From NCBI RefSeq assembly GCF_002878395.1, contig NW_025840764.1, positions 1-64,000 on the forward strand: a stretch of 64,000 bases of DNA. Reading direction: 5' to 3'. The position numbers and the translations under genes were made by a program. The notes under the pieces are model-generated. The model was not told the origin of the DNA and made no database searches. It saw nothing but the letters and a program-made list of their open reading frames with translations. This DNA is from Capsicum annuum. Its lineage: Eukaryota > Streptophyta > Magnoliopsida > Solanales > Solanaceae. Of this stretch, positions 35,324 through 46,946 are shown in pieces. How positions within the stretch are numbered: the stretch's first letter is position 1; the number at the start of each line of letters is the position of its first letter.

Positions 35324-36006
35324 CTACTCTTTCAACTCTGCTGGAGCCATTCTATATGGCAGAATAGAGATGGGACGGGTGTCTGGCAACACATCTATGC
35401 AAATATCTATCTCCCTATCAGGTGGTATTCCTGGGAGATCATCTGGAAAGACTTCTGAGAATTCATTTACTACAGGGACAGACTGAAGGGAAAGACTTTT
35501 GGCATTAGAATCTGTAACCCAAATAAGATGATACAAGCAACCCTTGGAAATAAGTTTAAGGGCTCTGAGATAAGATATGATGTGCGCTCTTGGTGTTAAA
35601 GAGTACCCTTCCCACTCTATTGTTGGCTCATTCAGTAAAGAAAAGGTAACCTTTTGGGTTCTACAGTCTAGTCTGGCATAACACCGATGGAGCCAGTCCA
35701 TCCCTAGGATAACATCAAAAGCAACTATATCAAGTTCTATGAGGTCTGCCACAGTATCCCTACAAAGAATAGACACAACATAATTTTTATACACCCCCTA
35801 GCCACAACAGAATTACCCACCGAAGTGGAGACAGAGAAAGGTTCAGCAATCACATCGGGCTCAAACCTAAAACCAACAGCCACATATGGGGTCACATAAG
35901 ATAAGGTAGACCTTGGATCAAGTAATACATATACATCACAGGAAAAGATTTGTAACATACCGGTGACAACATTTGGTGAGGCTTCCACCTCCTGGCGGTT
36001 GGTCAA
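35324..36006 (-). pseudogene. Gypsy 2 protease and linker
   Basis: The frame at 36006-35737 has YVLLDPRSTLSYVTPYVAVG. The active site DPGS, usual in this family, is DPRS. After a frameshift near 35770 the frame continues with LDIVAFDVILGMDWLHRCY and the RT-preceding linker NEFSEVFPDDLPGIPPDREI and PYRMAPAELKE. Confidence 0.9.
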
Positions 36007-37295
36007 ATCATATAACCAATTGTGACTACTTCCGGCAGCTGATGTGGCACCCTTCTGAGGTGGTGATGGTGCTGAGGGAAACCACCAATATTCCTTCTAG
36101 CAGATGGAAAATCCCTCTAAAAGTGACCCGCCTGGCCATATGAATAACATACGAATACGCCCAATTGACACCTCCTTGGATGATGCTTACCACAAGTCTC
36201 ACACCGCAGATAAGGATGGTACTGCTAAGCCACACTTCTCTGTGACTAGGTTTCCTGAGCTCTGGATCCATGAATAGTTTGAAAACTCTGAAATCATCTA
36301 TCAACTGGGGTTCTGGGCACTGGGGCGCTAGCTGCAGAATGTGTGTCACTTTAAAATTTCTTTTCTTGCTATTTATTGGCCCAGTTACCGCTCTGTGGAT
36401 AACTATGGTTCTAATCCGCTGTTCTAGCTCTCTTTGTCTGCCTGTTTATCTCTTTAGATTTGGAAATTTTCTTTTTCTTCTATTCTACCTGCTTTATATG
36501 GAATGACAACCTAGAAAAGTCCATATTCCCATTTAGCATCACCCCTTGACATTCAAGCACTAGATCATCAAAAAGGCCAGACGCAAATTTTCTCATCTGG
36601 GGCCTCATGTTACCTGTCATTTTTGGTGCATAATGAGCCAGTTGGTTAAACTTCAGAGTGTACTCCAGGACACTCACCTTCCCCTGCTTAAGATTCATAA
36701 ATTCTTCTTCTTTGTCTTCCCTCAACTCTAGAGAAAAAAATCAATCAAGAAATGCTTTCACAAACTCGCCCCAAACTGTGGGCTCAACACTCTCACCCTT
36801 CGCCTCTTCCCACTCATTATACCATTAGATCGCTACATCTTTAAGCTGGTATACTGCTAACTCAACCCCTTCCACCTAATCCACATGCATCACTCTAAAA
36901 ATCTTCTCCATTTCGTCCACAAACACCTATGGGTCCTCTTCTACCTTAGTGCCAGAAAATTTAGGCGGGTTCATTCTCATAAACTGGCCCACCCTAGTAT
37001 CCTCCAAAGTAACAGATACAGTCCCAGTATCCTCCGACCTCAGAGTCTGTGTGGCTACTACCTGTGCAAGCATGTGAATGGACTGTCTGAATTCTACATT
37101 CTATATGTCCCTAAGAGAGAATCGAGGATGATTAACAGTTGTTCTTGGAGCTCGAAAAGGAATGGTCGGGATAAGAGGTACTCCCGGAGTTGGAACAAGT
37201 TCTGGGGTAAGAGCTCTGTTATGAGTCCGCATCCCATAAGTCGGATGGACCTCATCAGTCTGTGCATTTTGATTGATAGTGCGATGAGAAGACAT
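36007..37295 (-). pseudogene. Gypsy 2 gag
   Basis: An ATG at 37295 starts MSSHRTINQNAQTDEVHPTY. The same frame, with several in-frame stops, includes VEFRQSIHMLAQVVATQT, FMRMNPPKFSGTKVEEDP and the gag core EEFMNLKQGKVSVLEYTLKF, then MRKFASGLFDD at 36600-36480. Near 36100-36210 a zinc knuckle is visible as CYSYGQAGHF, with the second and last Cys lost. The opposite-strand frames at 36270-36506 and 36885-37301 are shadows. Confidence 0.88.
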
Positions 37296-37504
37296 GATTA
37301 ATTTTTCTAAAAAGCAAGAGAGCATTGATTAGAGGCTGATTAGACTCCAAAGTAGGAACTAGATCACAAGGATGGGAAACATTCCTAAACACCTAGTAGC
37401 CCCCTGTTTATAAGGGTGGCATGTTACATACCCATAAATAAGACTTTACCCAATGTGATTTCCCAGACACCCTGGGACCATGAACCGTGCTCTGATACCA
37501 AGTT
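37296..37504 (-). other. Gypsy 2 leader with primer-binding site (37489-37500)
   Basis: GCTCTGATACCA at 37489-37500 is a perfect minus-strand TGGTATCAGAGC, separated from the 5' LTR by AGTT. The rest is untranslated leader shared with 10641-10776. Confidence 0.9.
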
Positions 37505-39577
37505 TGTCATGACCCAAACCGAGGCCCTAGCCATGATGGCATCCCATACCACGAAAGCCTGGATACCCTTCTAACTTGAAATCATAGACACCGTTCATAC
37601 ACCAAGAAAATACAGAAAATTTTAACAAAATCGAACCATGGTTATAAATCTGATATAAATTCAATAATAGAGAGGGAAAATCTAAAACCATCTTACAACA
37701 TCTGGAAACCATCTGCAAAATCTCTACTGTATGATCACTAACACAATTTGAAAACTGGGACAAGGACCCCAATAGACTAAAACCATATCTAATAATAGTT
37801 TTCTGAAAGTAGACAGACCTTTTGGAATAAAGAAGGCTCACCAATTGGACACTGCAACTCTGTCTGATAAAATTACTACTTTTTTGGACCCCTAAATTGA
37901 ACCTCAGAACCTAGAGGGAGGAGGGGGTCAATACAGATGTACTAGTATGCAAAGTAATCTGAAATAAAGCTTGTATATATATAAAATAGTTGGAGAGCAA
38001 TTTTTCAAAATATCATACACGAAATAGTTCTAAACACATGGGCACTTTATGAAATCATAAATCATTTTTGTCAATTCAATGCCTGATCTTTGTATTACTT
38101 CTGAGTTAGGTGGTCCACCCCTACAATTCTAAAATCTTATGGGCTGTATGGAATCCACCATTGCCTCGGCGAGGAATCCCCCAACCCGAGTGTGCCACAA
38201 GGGTTGGAGTTTCTAATTTTGATATGCCATACGGCACTAGGCCAGCGTAATATAATGTACCCAGATCGACAAATCATAGTTTTGGGCAATGAGTTGTCTG
38301 AACTCATGCCTTCTTCGAGGAACCACCTAAACTCTCTTTATGCCCAATTTTATCCTATTTTAAATCATGCATCTTTCTAGTTTCAACATCTGAAAAGTCT
38401 GATTTCAAACATGGGTTCTATTCTGTTCTGAATTATCATGGCGTAATCTGAATTTTTGTCGTCACCCATGGACTTAGAATTCTTATTTCTGAGCCGTATT
38501 GCATCATGCATAATTATCTTATTAAAACACAGTTCAGACCACCCAAACATGCAAGCAATATAAAAGATTTCATGTTTCAAAACACAAGTCAAAACTATGC
38601 TGAGATTATTCAAACATATGGTGGTCATGTATCCTTTTTGCAAACCATGCTACTCTTTGTTATATGCATATTCAACATTTATCAACATGCATAACCTTCT
38701 CTTTTTATTTCAAAATCATATTCAAGTCATAACATAAATCAAGAAATTTCATATCATACTTTCAAGATGCAATTTAAAATAATTCATATCATATGAAAGG
38801 TGGGAAAAATCATAACAAGGGAGGGGTTCATTATAATTCGTGCTCTCAATTGAATATTCATCCTTAAACACATGCATACATATATATAGAATTTCAAATC
38901 AACTTGGGGGCAGGCCTAAAGACCAAAACAATGTCATTGAGACTTCTATAAACATTATTATAAATCATAAATCTAAAACCCTTTTCTTAAAATATGATTT
39001 CTATACCCATAAGATTTTAGGAAAACCCCGCATACCTCGATTATAAAGAATAATGGCTGATCCTTAAAGCCTACAGTTTGGGGATTCTAAATCTCTGATA
39101 AATTTTGAAAACCCATGGTTGAATCTTGAGTTTCTTGGAGGAGAAGTATATGAACTAGGGTTTTTGTCTTGAGGGAAATCTTGAGAAATGTCAAATATTA
39201 TGCTTGTAGAGCTCTTAATCTCTTGTTTGGATATTTTAAGAGACTTGAAAAAGGTCCAAACTTCCCTTGCTAACTTCTTAATGAAACTGGAAAAACTTAA
39301 ACTGGGAACCCGATTTTATGGGCCACTGCGATGCGCCACTATTGCAGTGGCTCACTGGAAATTGATGAATGGGAATTTGGCCTACTCCGCGATACGCCAC
39401 CATCGCGGAGTCTCACTTGAAATTGACCATCATCATTTACACCTTCTATGAGATCCGCCAAGTATAGGAATGACAGTGTTTTACGACTAGGACTTAAATT
39501 AACCACAACTTCTTACCGAGTGTCCGTTTTTGGACGAATCTACAAAAATTTAGCTAGGAAAACTTTGGGGCGTTACA
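37505..39577 (-). repeat. 5' LTR of gypsy 2 (2073 bp)
   Basis: TGTCATGACCC at 37505 to GGCGTTACA at 39577. Matches the other LTR over its full length. The CG module is at about 39320-39450. Confidence 0.92.
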
Positions 39578-39977
39578 ATTTATAATTTCAAAGACCCCAA
39601 TCCTTTAATCAAGCCTCTTCAGGTAGAAGAATGTCCTTTCTGGAGCTACAGTTTCCAAATCTGTAGAATAAAGAGAAGTAACATTAGAAGATATTGAAAG
39701 AAAATGAAAAGGAGTAGAATTTTCAAAAACAATTTCGAAAGTAGAATACGAATCTAGAAATTTAAAGACTAAAAAAATTAGTAAGTCCCACTACAAGTGA
39801 AATGCTAGGAGTAAAAAATTCTCTATGCATGATTAGGTCAGATGAAATATTTGAACTTGACTTTGAATATTTAGATAAATAATGGAATAGCCCAGAAAAT
39901 TCTATTAAAAAGGAATGGTATAAATAAAGATACTCATTAAAATAAAGATATTCTTTTAGAGAAAATGGTGAAATGAT
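39578..39977 (+). pseudogene. EPRV C movement protein, second part, and spacer
   Basis: Resumes the gene cut at 31388. The first bases repeat ATTTA, and the stretch near 39610-39660 matches the serine-rich tail of copy A (25690-25750). Stops follow. No domain in the spacer up to 39977. Confidence 0.8.
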
Positions 39978-41102
39978 ATGAAAAGATTAAGATGTAATAT
40001 CAAATTCTTTAAGTGGTTTGAAATTACAGGAAAATTAGATGATCAAAATGAATCTTTAAATATGATTGTTAATAAATGGTATACTAGTGATAAAGTTATA
40101 GAATCAGTAATTCCTCCATTAGAAGTAACTAGTCTACTAGTATATGGTAGAATTGTTATTTCTTTATCCTTTAAATTAGATATAGTAGATACTAAAGGTG
40201 ATCCTAAAAATAAGGATATATATAGAATACTTCGACAAAATAATTATATAAACCAACTACTACATATAGTTTCTAAATAGATTCTCAAATACGAGAATAA
40301 ACCAACTTTTAAAGATAAACTAAGTTCTTCTCATCATTATAAAAAAAAAACTCACCCAATATTTAAATTACCTAAATTCTCAAACGATAAAATTCCTAAA
40401 TTTAAAGCAAATTATGAAGTAACAAATGATAATTTAGGAAAAATTAACGAAAGATTAAAATTTGAATTAAAAGTCACCAATGACATTATAACAAGAAATA
40501 GTAAGAAACTGGAATCTCAATCAAAACCCACTAACAATATGGATAATAATAGTATGTGTTGGAACTATGAAGAAATAGGACCTAAGACTAAAGAGTGCAG
40601 AATCCTAAACAGAAAGAAAGACATGATAAATCTCCTAGAACTAAAAGAAGAAAAGAATAATAAAATATGTTGTACCTTTGAAGAAAATGAAAACAATTCT
40701 TCTTCAAAAGAAAAACTTAATAATAAATTAGTTAATCATTGTGAATGCATCGACATGCATTCTATAAATGTTATTACCAATAGTAACAAGGAGAAGAAAG
40801 TCTTATTTGATATTATCAATCATTTAGAAGATCCTGCCCTTAAGAAAAAATATTTAATAGCCTTAAAAGATATTGTTCTTAATCAACAGTCTAATAAAGG
40901 AACGATTAAACCCTCTAACATGAAAGATATGTCAAATAAATTTGAAGAACAAAAATTAGAAATAACAATACAAGACTTTCAAACAGAATTACAATACTTA
41001 AAAAGGGAAGCTAAAAAAGTTAAGCAAGGACTTAGTAATGAATTGCTTGCTAACAGTTTAACATCTAATCAGGAGCCAGAATCATATCAATTAGAGCTTT
41101 GA
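39978..41102 (+). pseudogene. EPRV C capsid-position region with degenerate zinc knuckle; coat-protein core not seen
   Basis: Open over 374 codons except for one TAG at 40278-40280 (a CAG codon in copy A). Starts MKRLRCNIKFFKWFEITGK, continues through a Lys/Asn-rich region to CWNYEEIGPKTKEC near 40557-40600, with the same Tyr and Pro replacements as copy A, then acidic and coiled-coil-like sequence to a TGA at 41100. The coat-protein core seen in copy B is missing. The frame is the same as that of the protease further on, consistent with one polyprotein. Confidence 0.8.
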
Positions 41103-41760
41103 GAAACATTTAAAATAGAAAGGAATATTAAAGATATTTAGTCTCTAAAAAACAAATAAAAAATTAACAAAATTTCAAAAGATAAAGCCCAAAGTTATCA
41201 TATACCCATTACATTAGTTATAAATAAAAATTACACAATTCACAAAATGACATTATTAGATATAGGTGCCGATCGAAACTGCATCATTGAAGGAACGATT
41301 CCCACTAAGTACCTTGAAAAATGTAGTACAAAATTATTCTCTGCAACAGGAGAAAAATTAAAAATAAATTATAAACTACATAGTGTACACATATGCAATG
41401 ATGGAATTTGTTTCATAAATGACTTTGTAACAACCAAAGATATAAATGAAGAGATAATTTTAGGTCTTACATTTATAACTCAAATAAAACCTTACACTAC
41501 CGAGTTAGATGGCATCCACACCACTATCTTGGGAAAAAGGATTATTTTCTCTTATCTAAATAGTTTATCAAAAGAAGAAATTAACTTTATAAAAAATAGA
41601 AATGACTTTAAAGTCAATCTAATTTCGCAAAAAATAAATTATTTAAAAGATGGTATAATAATTAAAAGAATTGAATCCTCTTTAAAAACCCAGGAAGTAG
41701 ATGCAAAAATTAAAAGTTTTCAAGAAGTCATAGAGCAGAAAGTTTGCTCGGATTTTCCTA
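41103..41760 (+). pseudogene. EPRV C protease
   Basis: The frame at 41247-41858 starts within MTLLDIGADRNCIIEG. The active site DTGA of copy B is DIGA here. It continues FSATGEKLKINYKLHS, FVTTKDINEEIILGLTFI and IHTTILGKRIIF, then a linker towards RT. Stops at 41100-41157 separate it from the capsid region in the same frame. Confidence 0.83.
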
Positions 41761-42690
41761 ATCCTTTTGGGAAAAAAAAAAGACATAATGTTGAATTACC
41801 CTATATTGAGGATTTGATGAAAGATTTATTTCAACCAAAGCAAGACCCATTCAAATGAACCATGAATTAATGGAATATTGTAAAAAGAAAATTAATGATT
41901 TATTGGATAAATGTTATTAGACCTTCTAAATCGCCTTGGAGTTGTTCAACTATTTATGTTAGTAATAGTGCTGAAAAGAAAAGAGGTGCCCCGATACTAG
42001 TTATCAATTAGAAGCCTCTTAACAAAGTATTAAAATGGATTAGGTACCCAATACCTAACAAACATGATCATCTTAAAAGAACTTATTAAGCTAATATTTA
42101 TAGCAAGTTTGATATTAAATCAGAATTTTGGCAAATAAAAATCACAGAAAAAGAAAACTATAAAATAGCCTTCAATGTTCCTTTTGGACAATATGAATGG
42201 AATGTAATGCCTTTTGGACTAAAAAAATGGTCCATCTGAATTTCAAAATAGTATGAATAATATATTCAATACATATAGTCATATATCTATAGTCTATATA
42301 GATGATGCTTCAATATTTTCAGAAGACATTGACCAACACTTTAAACATCTCCAAACCTATTTAAACATTGTAAAAAAATTGATTAGTAGTTAGTGCTAAA
42401 AAGATTAAATTATTCCAACCCTCTATTAGATTTCTCGGTCAAGACTTATATCTAGGAACTTATAAACCCATTTGTAGAGCTATAGAATTCTCTTCTAAAT
42501 TTCCAGATGAATTAACTGATAAACTCAGATTTAAAAATTCTTAGGAAGTCTCAACTATGTTGCAGATTTTATTCCTAATATTACACAGGTTTGGTAAGCC
42601 TCTTTATCAGCGTCTTAAGAAAAATTCAGTGCCTTGGGGAATAGAGCACACTAATACAATTCAAAAAATTAAATCAATAGTTTAAAAACT
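41761..42690 (+). pseudogene. EPRV C reverse transcriptase
   Basis: Fingers and palm are in several frames: MNHELMEYCKKK near 41857, RPSKSPWSCSTIYV near 41920, IYSKFDIKSEFWQ near 42100, and VYIDDASIFSEDI with the YIDD catalytic motif at 42292-42315, intact. FKHLQTYLNIVKK follows, then FLGSLNYVADFIP near 42540. At least six stops or shifts. Collinear with copy A. Confidence 0.87.
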
Positions 42691-43140
42691 TCCATGTCTA
42701 GGGATACCGCATTCAAATGCTCTTATGATTGTAGAAACCGATGCCTTGCATATAGGATATAGAGGTATTCTTAAATAGAGAATTTCCATAGAGTCCACTG
42801 AACAATAAGTAAGATTCACGTCGAGAATCTGGAATGATACTCAAAAGAATTATAGTACTATTAAAAAAGAAATTTTGGCTATAGTACTATGTATTACTAA
42901 ATTTCAAAATGATTTATTAAATAAAGAACTTTTACTAAGAGTAGATTGTAAAGAAGCCAAAGATGTTTAACAAAAAGATGTTAAAAGTTTAGTTTCTAAA
43001 CAAATATTTCCCAGATAGCAAGCTTTATTAACTAGTTTTGATTTTCAAATTGAATTTATAAATGGAGAAAATAATTCTCTTCCAGATTTCTTGACTAGAG
43101 ATTTTTTACAGGGAAATAATGAAACCCGAAATGATGAAAA
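42691..43140 (+). pseudogene. EPRV C RNase H
   Basis: ETDALHIGYRGIL near 42735 carries the first Asp, NYSTIKKEILAIV near 42850 the Glu, and DFQIEFINGENNSLPDFLT near 43035 the end, followed by FLQGNNETRNDENN. Several TAG/TAA codons in frame. Confidence 0.85.
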
Positions 43141-44279
43141 TAATATCGTTGAGACCCCATAAAAGGAAAAAATTTCAAAGCAAAGTTAAAGCTTAGAAAA
43201 TAGATATTGGCAAAAGTTCCATCCCCGCCAAAACCTTTCATTAAGATAATAATAAAATCATTTTTTTTTTGGAGAATTTGAAAATTACAAATTTTCTCTA
43301 TTGAAACAATAAAGTTTTAATGAAGCTACAAAATTATATTTTGCAGTAAATGAATTTCACAGTAAATTCTCACATTTTTCAAAAGATAAATTTACAGAAT
43401 TTTGGATAATGCATAACATCTCTACACTATCGGAGAAAATATTTTTTATATATTAGTTCTTCTAAAGATTTAAACATTAAAAGATGTGTATCATCAGAAA
43501 TGCCATCCTTAAGAAAGGAATTTCACTTTTCAAAGCAGATATTGAAATTACTAGATACTACGTCTTCAGGAACAGTGATATAATAGCACTTCTTCTATAA
43601 CTCAAAGGATTGGTATACTAAAAGACACATATCCAAGTACATGGCATATATTCAAGACAATCAAAATGTGAAGTACTTCCAAAATTCATCAAATGCATAG
43701 GGCAAAGCACATGGTCAAGATTCCTAAATTCAAAAGCCTCTAAAATTTGTCAAAATACATATGCCAACCTTCTTAAATTCATCAATCATATGATCAAGTC
43801 GCACGACAATAGCTACCAGTGGACCCCAGTGGCAAAAGTTTGAAAAGAAATTGTTAGCACTACTTCAAAATCTAAAAATAGCTATTGGTGGACTCCACAG
43901 ACAAAATTTTGAAAAGAAATTGCCATCACTTCTTCAAAATCTAAAAATAGTTATTGGTGAACCCACAGATAAGAGTTTGAAAAGCAATTATTAACACTTC
44001 TTCAAAATCTAAAAATAGCTACTATTGAACCCTTTAAATAAAAGATTGATGACTAGAACACAAATGGCACAAATCATTAAGGGAAGGAAAAACCAAAGTC
44101 TTCTCAAAATCATCAAAGGACAGATGTTCAAGACAATGATGGAAAATAGTCAGAGACATATGCAACATAAATAAATGTCGTCAGGTTCTCCTAGATAGAA
44201 GAATAAATAACATGTATTAGTGTGTGAATAAATGTAAAATAGAAGTGTCTGTTAGATATTATTCAACACTTTTGAGGCC
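43141..44279 (+). other. EPRV C non-coding region upstream of the promoter
   Basis: No coding frame. Contains the ~69-bp repeats (43810-44036). The stretch 43500-43800 corresponds to 21640-21900 of copy A. Confidence 0.65.
43810..44036. repeat. ~69-bp tandem repeats of EPRV copy C
   Basis: Units near 43810, 43878 and 43948 with a partial one to 44036, each with CTTCAAAATCTAAAAATAGC and GGTGGACTCCACAGA. Reverse complement of 21352-21590. Confidence 0.85.
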
Positions 44280-44287
44280 TATTTAAG
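44280..44287 (+). promoter_or_regulatory. TATA-like box of EPRV copy C
   Basis: TATTTAAG, preceded by GAGGCC. The same word occurs in D (52542-52549) and, on the minus strand, in E (53471-53478), at the same distance from the AATAAA signal. This position upstream of the polyadenylation signal and primer-binding site fits a pregenomic (35S-like) RNA promoter. Confidence 0.65.
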
Positions 44288-44402
44288 GCTTTCAACGTGT
44301 CATAGGGAGAGCATTATAAAAATTACCGAACTCAAAAAAATTCTTTACCACTTTCTCATATTTTTCATCTTCCCTTTGTAATCTCTTTACATTTCCCAAA
44401 TC

Positions 44403-44408
44403 AATAAA
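44403..44408 (+). terminator. AATAAA polyadenylation signal of EPRV copy C
   Basis: About 120 bp after the TATA-like box, in the conserved context TTTCCCAAATCAATAAAAAG. The same signal is at 52665-52670 (D), 53222-53227 (E, minus) and 27306-27311 (next to A, minus). Confidence 0.65.
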
Positions 44409-44531
44409 AAGTTTTTTGTAACTATAAATTTCTCTACTTCTCTACTGTGTTAATTAATTTTACTTTACATTTAGTTTGTTCTTATTTTATTGTTCTAAAG
44501 TTAATTTCAAAGTTTAAAGTACTTTAAAAGT

Positions 44532-44706
44532 ATAAACTACTTTAAATTATTACTTTGCTCCCCGTTTTTCTGATTTGCCCCTCAAATGGTATCAGAGACA
44601 AGTTTTTCGAGAGGGAGAATGGGTATGAGTAGGAGAGGTTAGAGCGTTGCGCTATCCTAGATCCAATCAAAATTAGTGTTACTCTTGGAAAGAAAAATTT
44701 ATAAGT
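44532..44706 (+). other. Terminal redundancy of EPRV C with primer-binding site (44587-44598)
   Basis: Repeats the start of the copy (30119-30275). TGGTATCAGAGA at 44587-44598 differs from the canonical site only in the last base. It is cut at 44706 by the LTR that starts at 44707. Confidence 0.82.
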
Positions 44707-46946
44707 TGTCACGTCCCGAGTTGAGACCCTGGCCGCAATTAGCATCCCGAACCAAGAAGGCTTGAGAGCCCTTCCCTAACTGGCAATCATATACACAATC
44801 CGTATCCAATAAGGAAATGTGGAAAAACAAAACAATACAAAAACATTGTCATTCTTTTACTGCTATGGAATAATACAACTATGAGTTCATGAACATTTAA
44901 AGACATCTAATACTAGTCTGCAAAATCTCTAACAATATGAAAACCAACATCTGTCTAAAACTGAAACAAGGCTCCGAGTCGAACCATACACCAAAATAAA
45001 ATAACAATGTTTTAAAAATAGGCCTTTTTTAATATTGGAGGCTCACCAACTACACACTTTGGTCTAACAAATCTACGATTTAGCGGGATCCCTGGACTAA
45101 GCCTCAGACCCTGAAATATAGGGGGTCAATACAATTGTACTGGTATGCAAAACAAGCCATAAACAAAATATGCTTTATTATAAAATATAGGTGAGAGTAT
45201 TTCATAAATCATATATCATCTTTAAACAGTTGAAAACACATGGGCATAATCTGAAACTTTCACAAACACATTCTGCAATTTCACGACTCTACTCTTTATC
45301 CTACTTCTGAGCCAAATGGTACACCCTACAACTCCACTATTCCATGAGCTATATGGACCCCGCCCTTGATTGGGCGGCCAAGCCCCCAACCCAAGTTTAC
45401 CGCAAGGGTTGGAGTATATATTTTTCTACTATGCCATTAGGCTGTCACCGGCGTACAATTTTCCCTTTCGATTATTATAAACCCATGTCGACAAATCATG
45501 GTTTTGGGCAATGAGTCGTATGACTTATGTATCGTCATACCCAGACTTGTAAGTCATGTCACACATCTCTACTGCCCTTATCTTACTTCAAAAAATATTT
45601 ATTAACTGTCCAAAACCATTCAATTATCAAACAAAAGTTCACCATTCAAATCATTGAAAATCAACAATTTTCTCTGAAATGCTTTTATCTACAATGGTCA
45701 TATTTTCTTTCAACTTAAAACCATTCTTATGGAAAAAACATGATTGTTTACAACACAAGTTGAACACCTTCTCATTATCTTAAAAAGATAAAACAATTTG
45801 TACATAGCAATAGTCTCAAGCTTTTCACAGTTTGTAAGATCAATTCACAACTTGCAAAATCCATGGAATTTGTAGTAAAAGAGAAAATATAATGTTCCAT
45901 GCTCTCATTAATTTATCAATGTTAACATCACAATATCACATGAAAGTAATTCATGTTTAAAGAACTACATCATAATCTCCACAATTTTCCTTATAACAAT
46001 ATGAAATCCTTAATGCATAATCATCAATAATCCTGAAACCAAATTCATTTGTAATTATATATATATACATACTTTAAAACTAATTTAAAAATAGTAAAAT
46101 CCATGCCCATGAGGTTTATGATTGTCCCACATACCTTAGATTACTTAGTTTAAGGACTATAACTCAAATCTTGATTTGTTCCTTAGAAATGTTGGATTTA
46201 AGGATTGATTTTTCTTGACATCTCGTTCTTGGAGGAAACCCTAATTTGATCTTGTATTTGAGAGTGAAGAGAGAATTTTGATGTTGTATAACTGATAATG
46301 ATTGTTTAATAACATTTAGAGTGTAGTTAAATTCGTGGGAAAGTTGTTTTGGAGTGACAAAAACCAAAATACCCCTAAGGAAACAAAAAAAGTCGCAGAA
46401 CTTTATTAGTTGACGACCAAGGTTGATGGGCCGTCACTCAGGTGATAGGCCATCACCTAGGTCATCACTTTTGCGATGGATTTTACCACTTTCTACCCTA
46501 GGATGACGACTAGGGCTGATGGGCCTTTACCTAGTTGATAGGTCGTCAGCCTCATCATCATATTTTTTCAGACAGACACTTCAAAGTAAAATGAGCATAA
46601 CTTTCTACTCTGATATCAGATTAAGGAGAAACTGGTGGCTTTGGAAAGAGGACTCAAAGATCTTTCATTTTATATATAGTAGGCCCCTTAATTCCATATA
46701 TACAAATAGTTATGGTAGATAAAAGTTGACCCAAGTTTAGATGCTCACTAAAACTCAATCGATAGGAAGGCTTCCAACTCGCCTTTGAGTTAAGGGACCT
46801 CTATGATCTCAATTCATGCCCAACTAAATTCCCGCACTGCATAATTGATTAATACACTAAATTTGCATAGGATTTATTGGCTTTTAAAACTATTATGCGT
46901 AGGAATGACGATTTACATTCTAGCCCTGAAAATGCAGGGTGTTACA
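44707..46946 (-). repeat. Minus-strand LTR (2240 bp)
   Basis: TGTCACGTCCC at 44707 to GGTGTTACA at 46946, followed on the right by a polypurine tract in minus sense (TTATCTCCCCCTT, 46947-46959). So it is the 3' LTR of a minus-strand element. It shares blocks with the split LTR 10777-11582/19690-21190. It holds a CG-bearing module at about 46400-46560 (GGGCCGTCAC, GTGATAGGCC) and a TATATATATATATA run near 46055. Confidence 0.85.

Larger units (their letters stand above)
31389..39577 (-). mobile_element. Gypsy 2: nearly complete Ty3-type LTR retrotransposon with deleted integrase core
   Basis: 8189 bp. LTRs 31389-33439 (3' LTR) and 37505-39577 (5' LTR), both TGTCATGA...TTACA on the plus strand, with a 5-bp target duplication ATTTA (31384-31388 and 39578-39582) in the movement-protein gene of EPRV C. 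The interior holds gag, protease, RT, RNase H and integrase ends on the minus strand, all with stops or frameshifts. Primer-binding site and polypurine tract are present. The LTRs differ at many sites, so the insertion is not recent. Confidence 0.93.
30119..44706 (+). mobile_element. Endogenous pararetrovirus copy C, class 1, full unit interrupted by gypsy 2
   Basis: A full unit between two primer-binding sites (30173 and 44587), interrupted by the gypsy element at 31389-39577. Without the insertion and its duplicated 5 bp the unit is 6220 bp. The ends share about 160 bp (30119-30275 and 44532-44695), a greater-than-unit-length arrangement. Gene order: movement protein, spacer with degenerate knuckle, protease, RT, RNase H, non-coding region with repeats, promoter. 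No downstream ORF like that of D and E. Confidence 0.85.

Noticed and set aside
36885..37301. Plus frame of 138 codons with Ser/His-rich sequence
   Set aside because: Lies opposite the gypsy 2 gag, whose minus-strand residues are clearly conserved.
46050..46075. TA-rich run considered as an EPRV-associated TA repeat
   Set aside because: It lies inside the LTR at 44707-46946, not at a viral junction, and is short.
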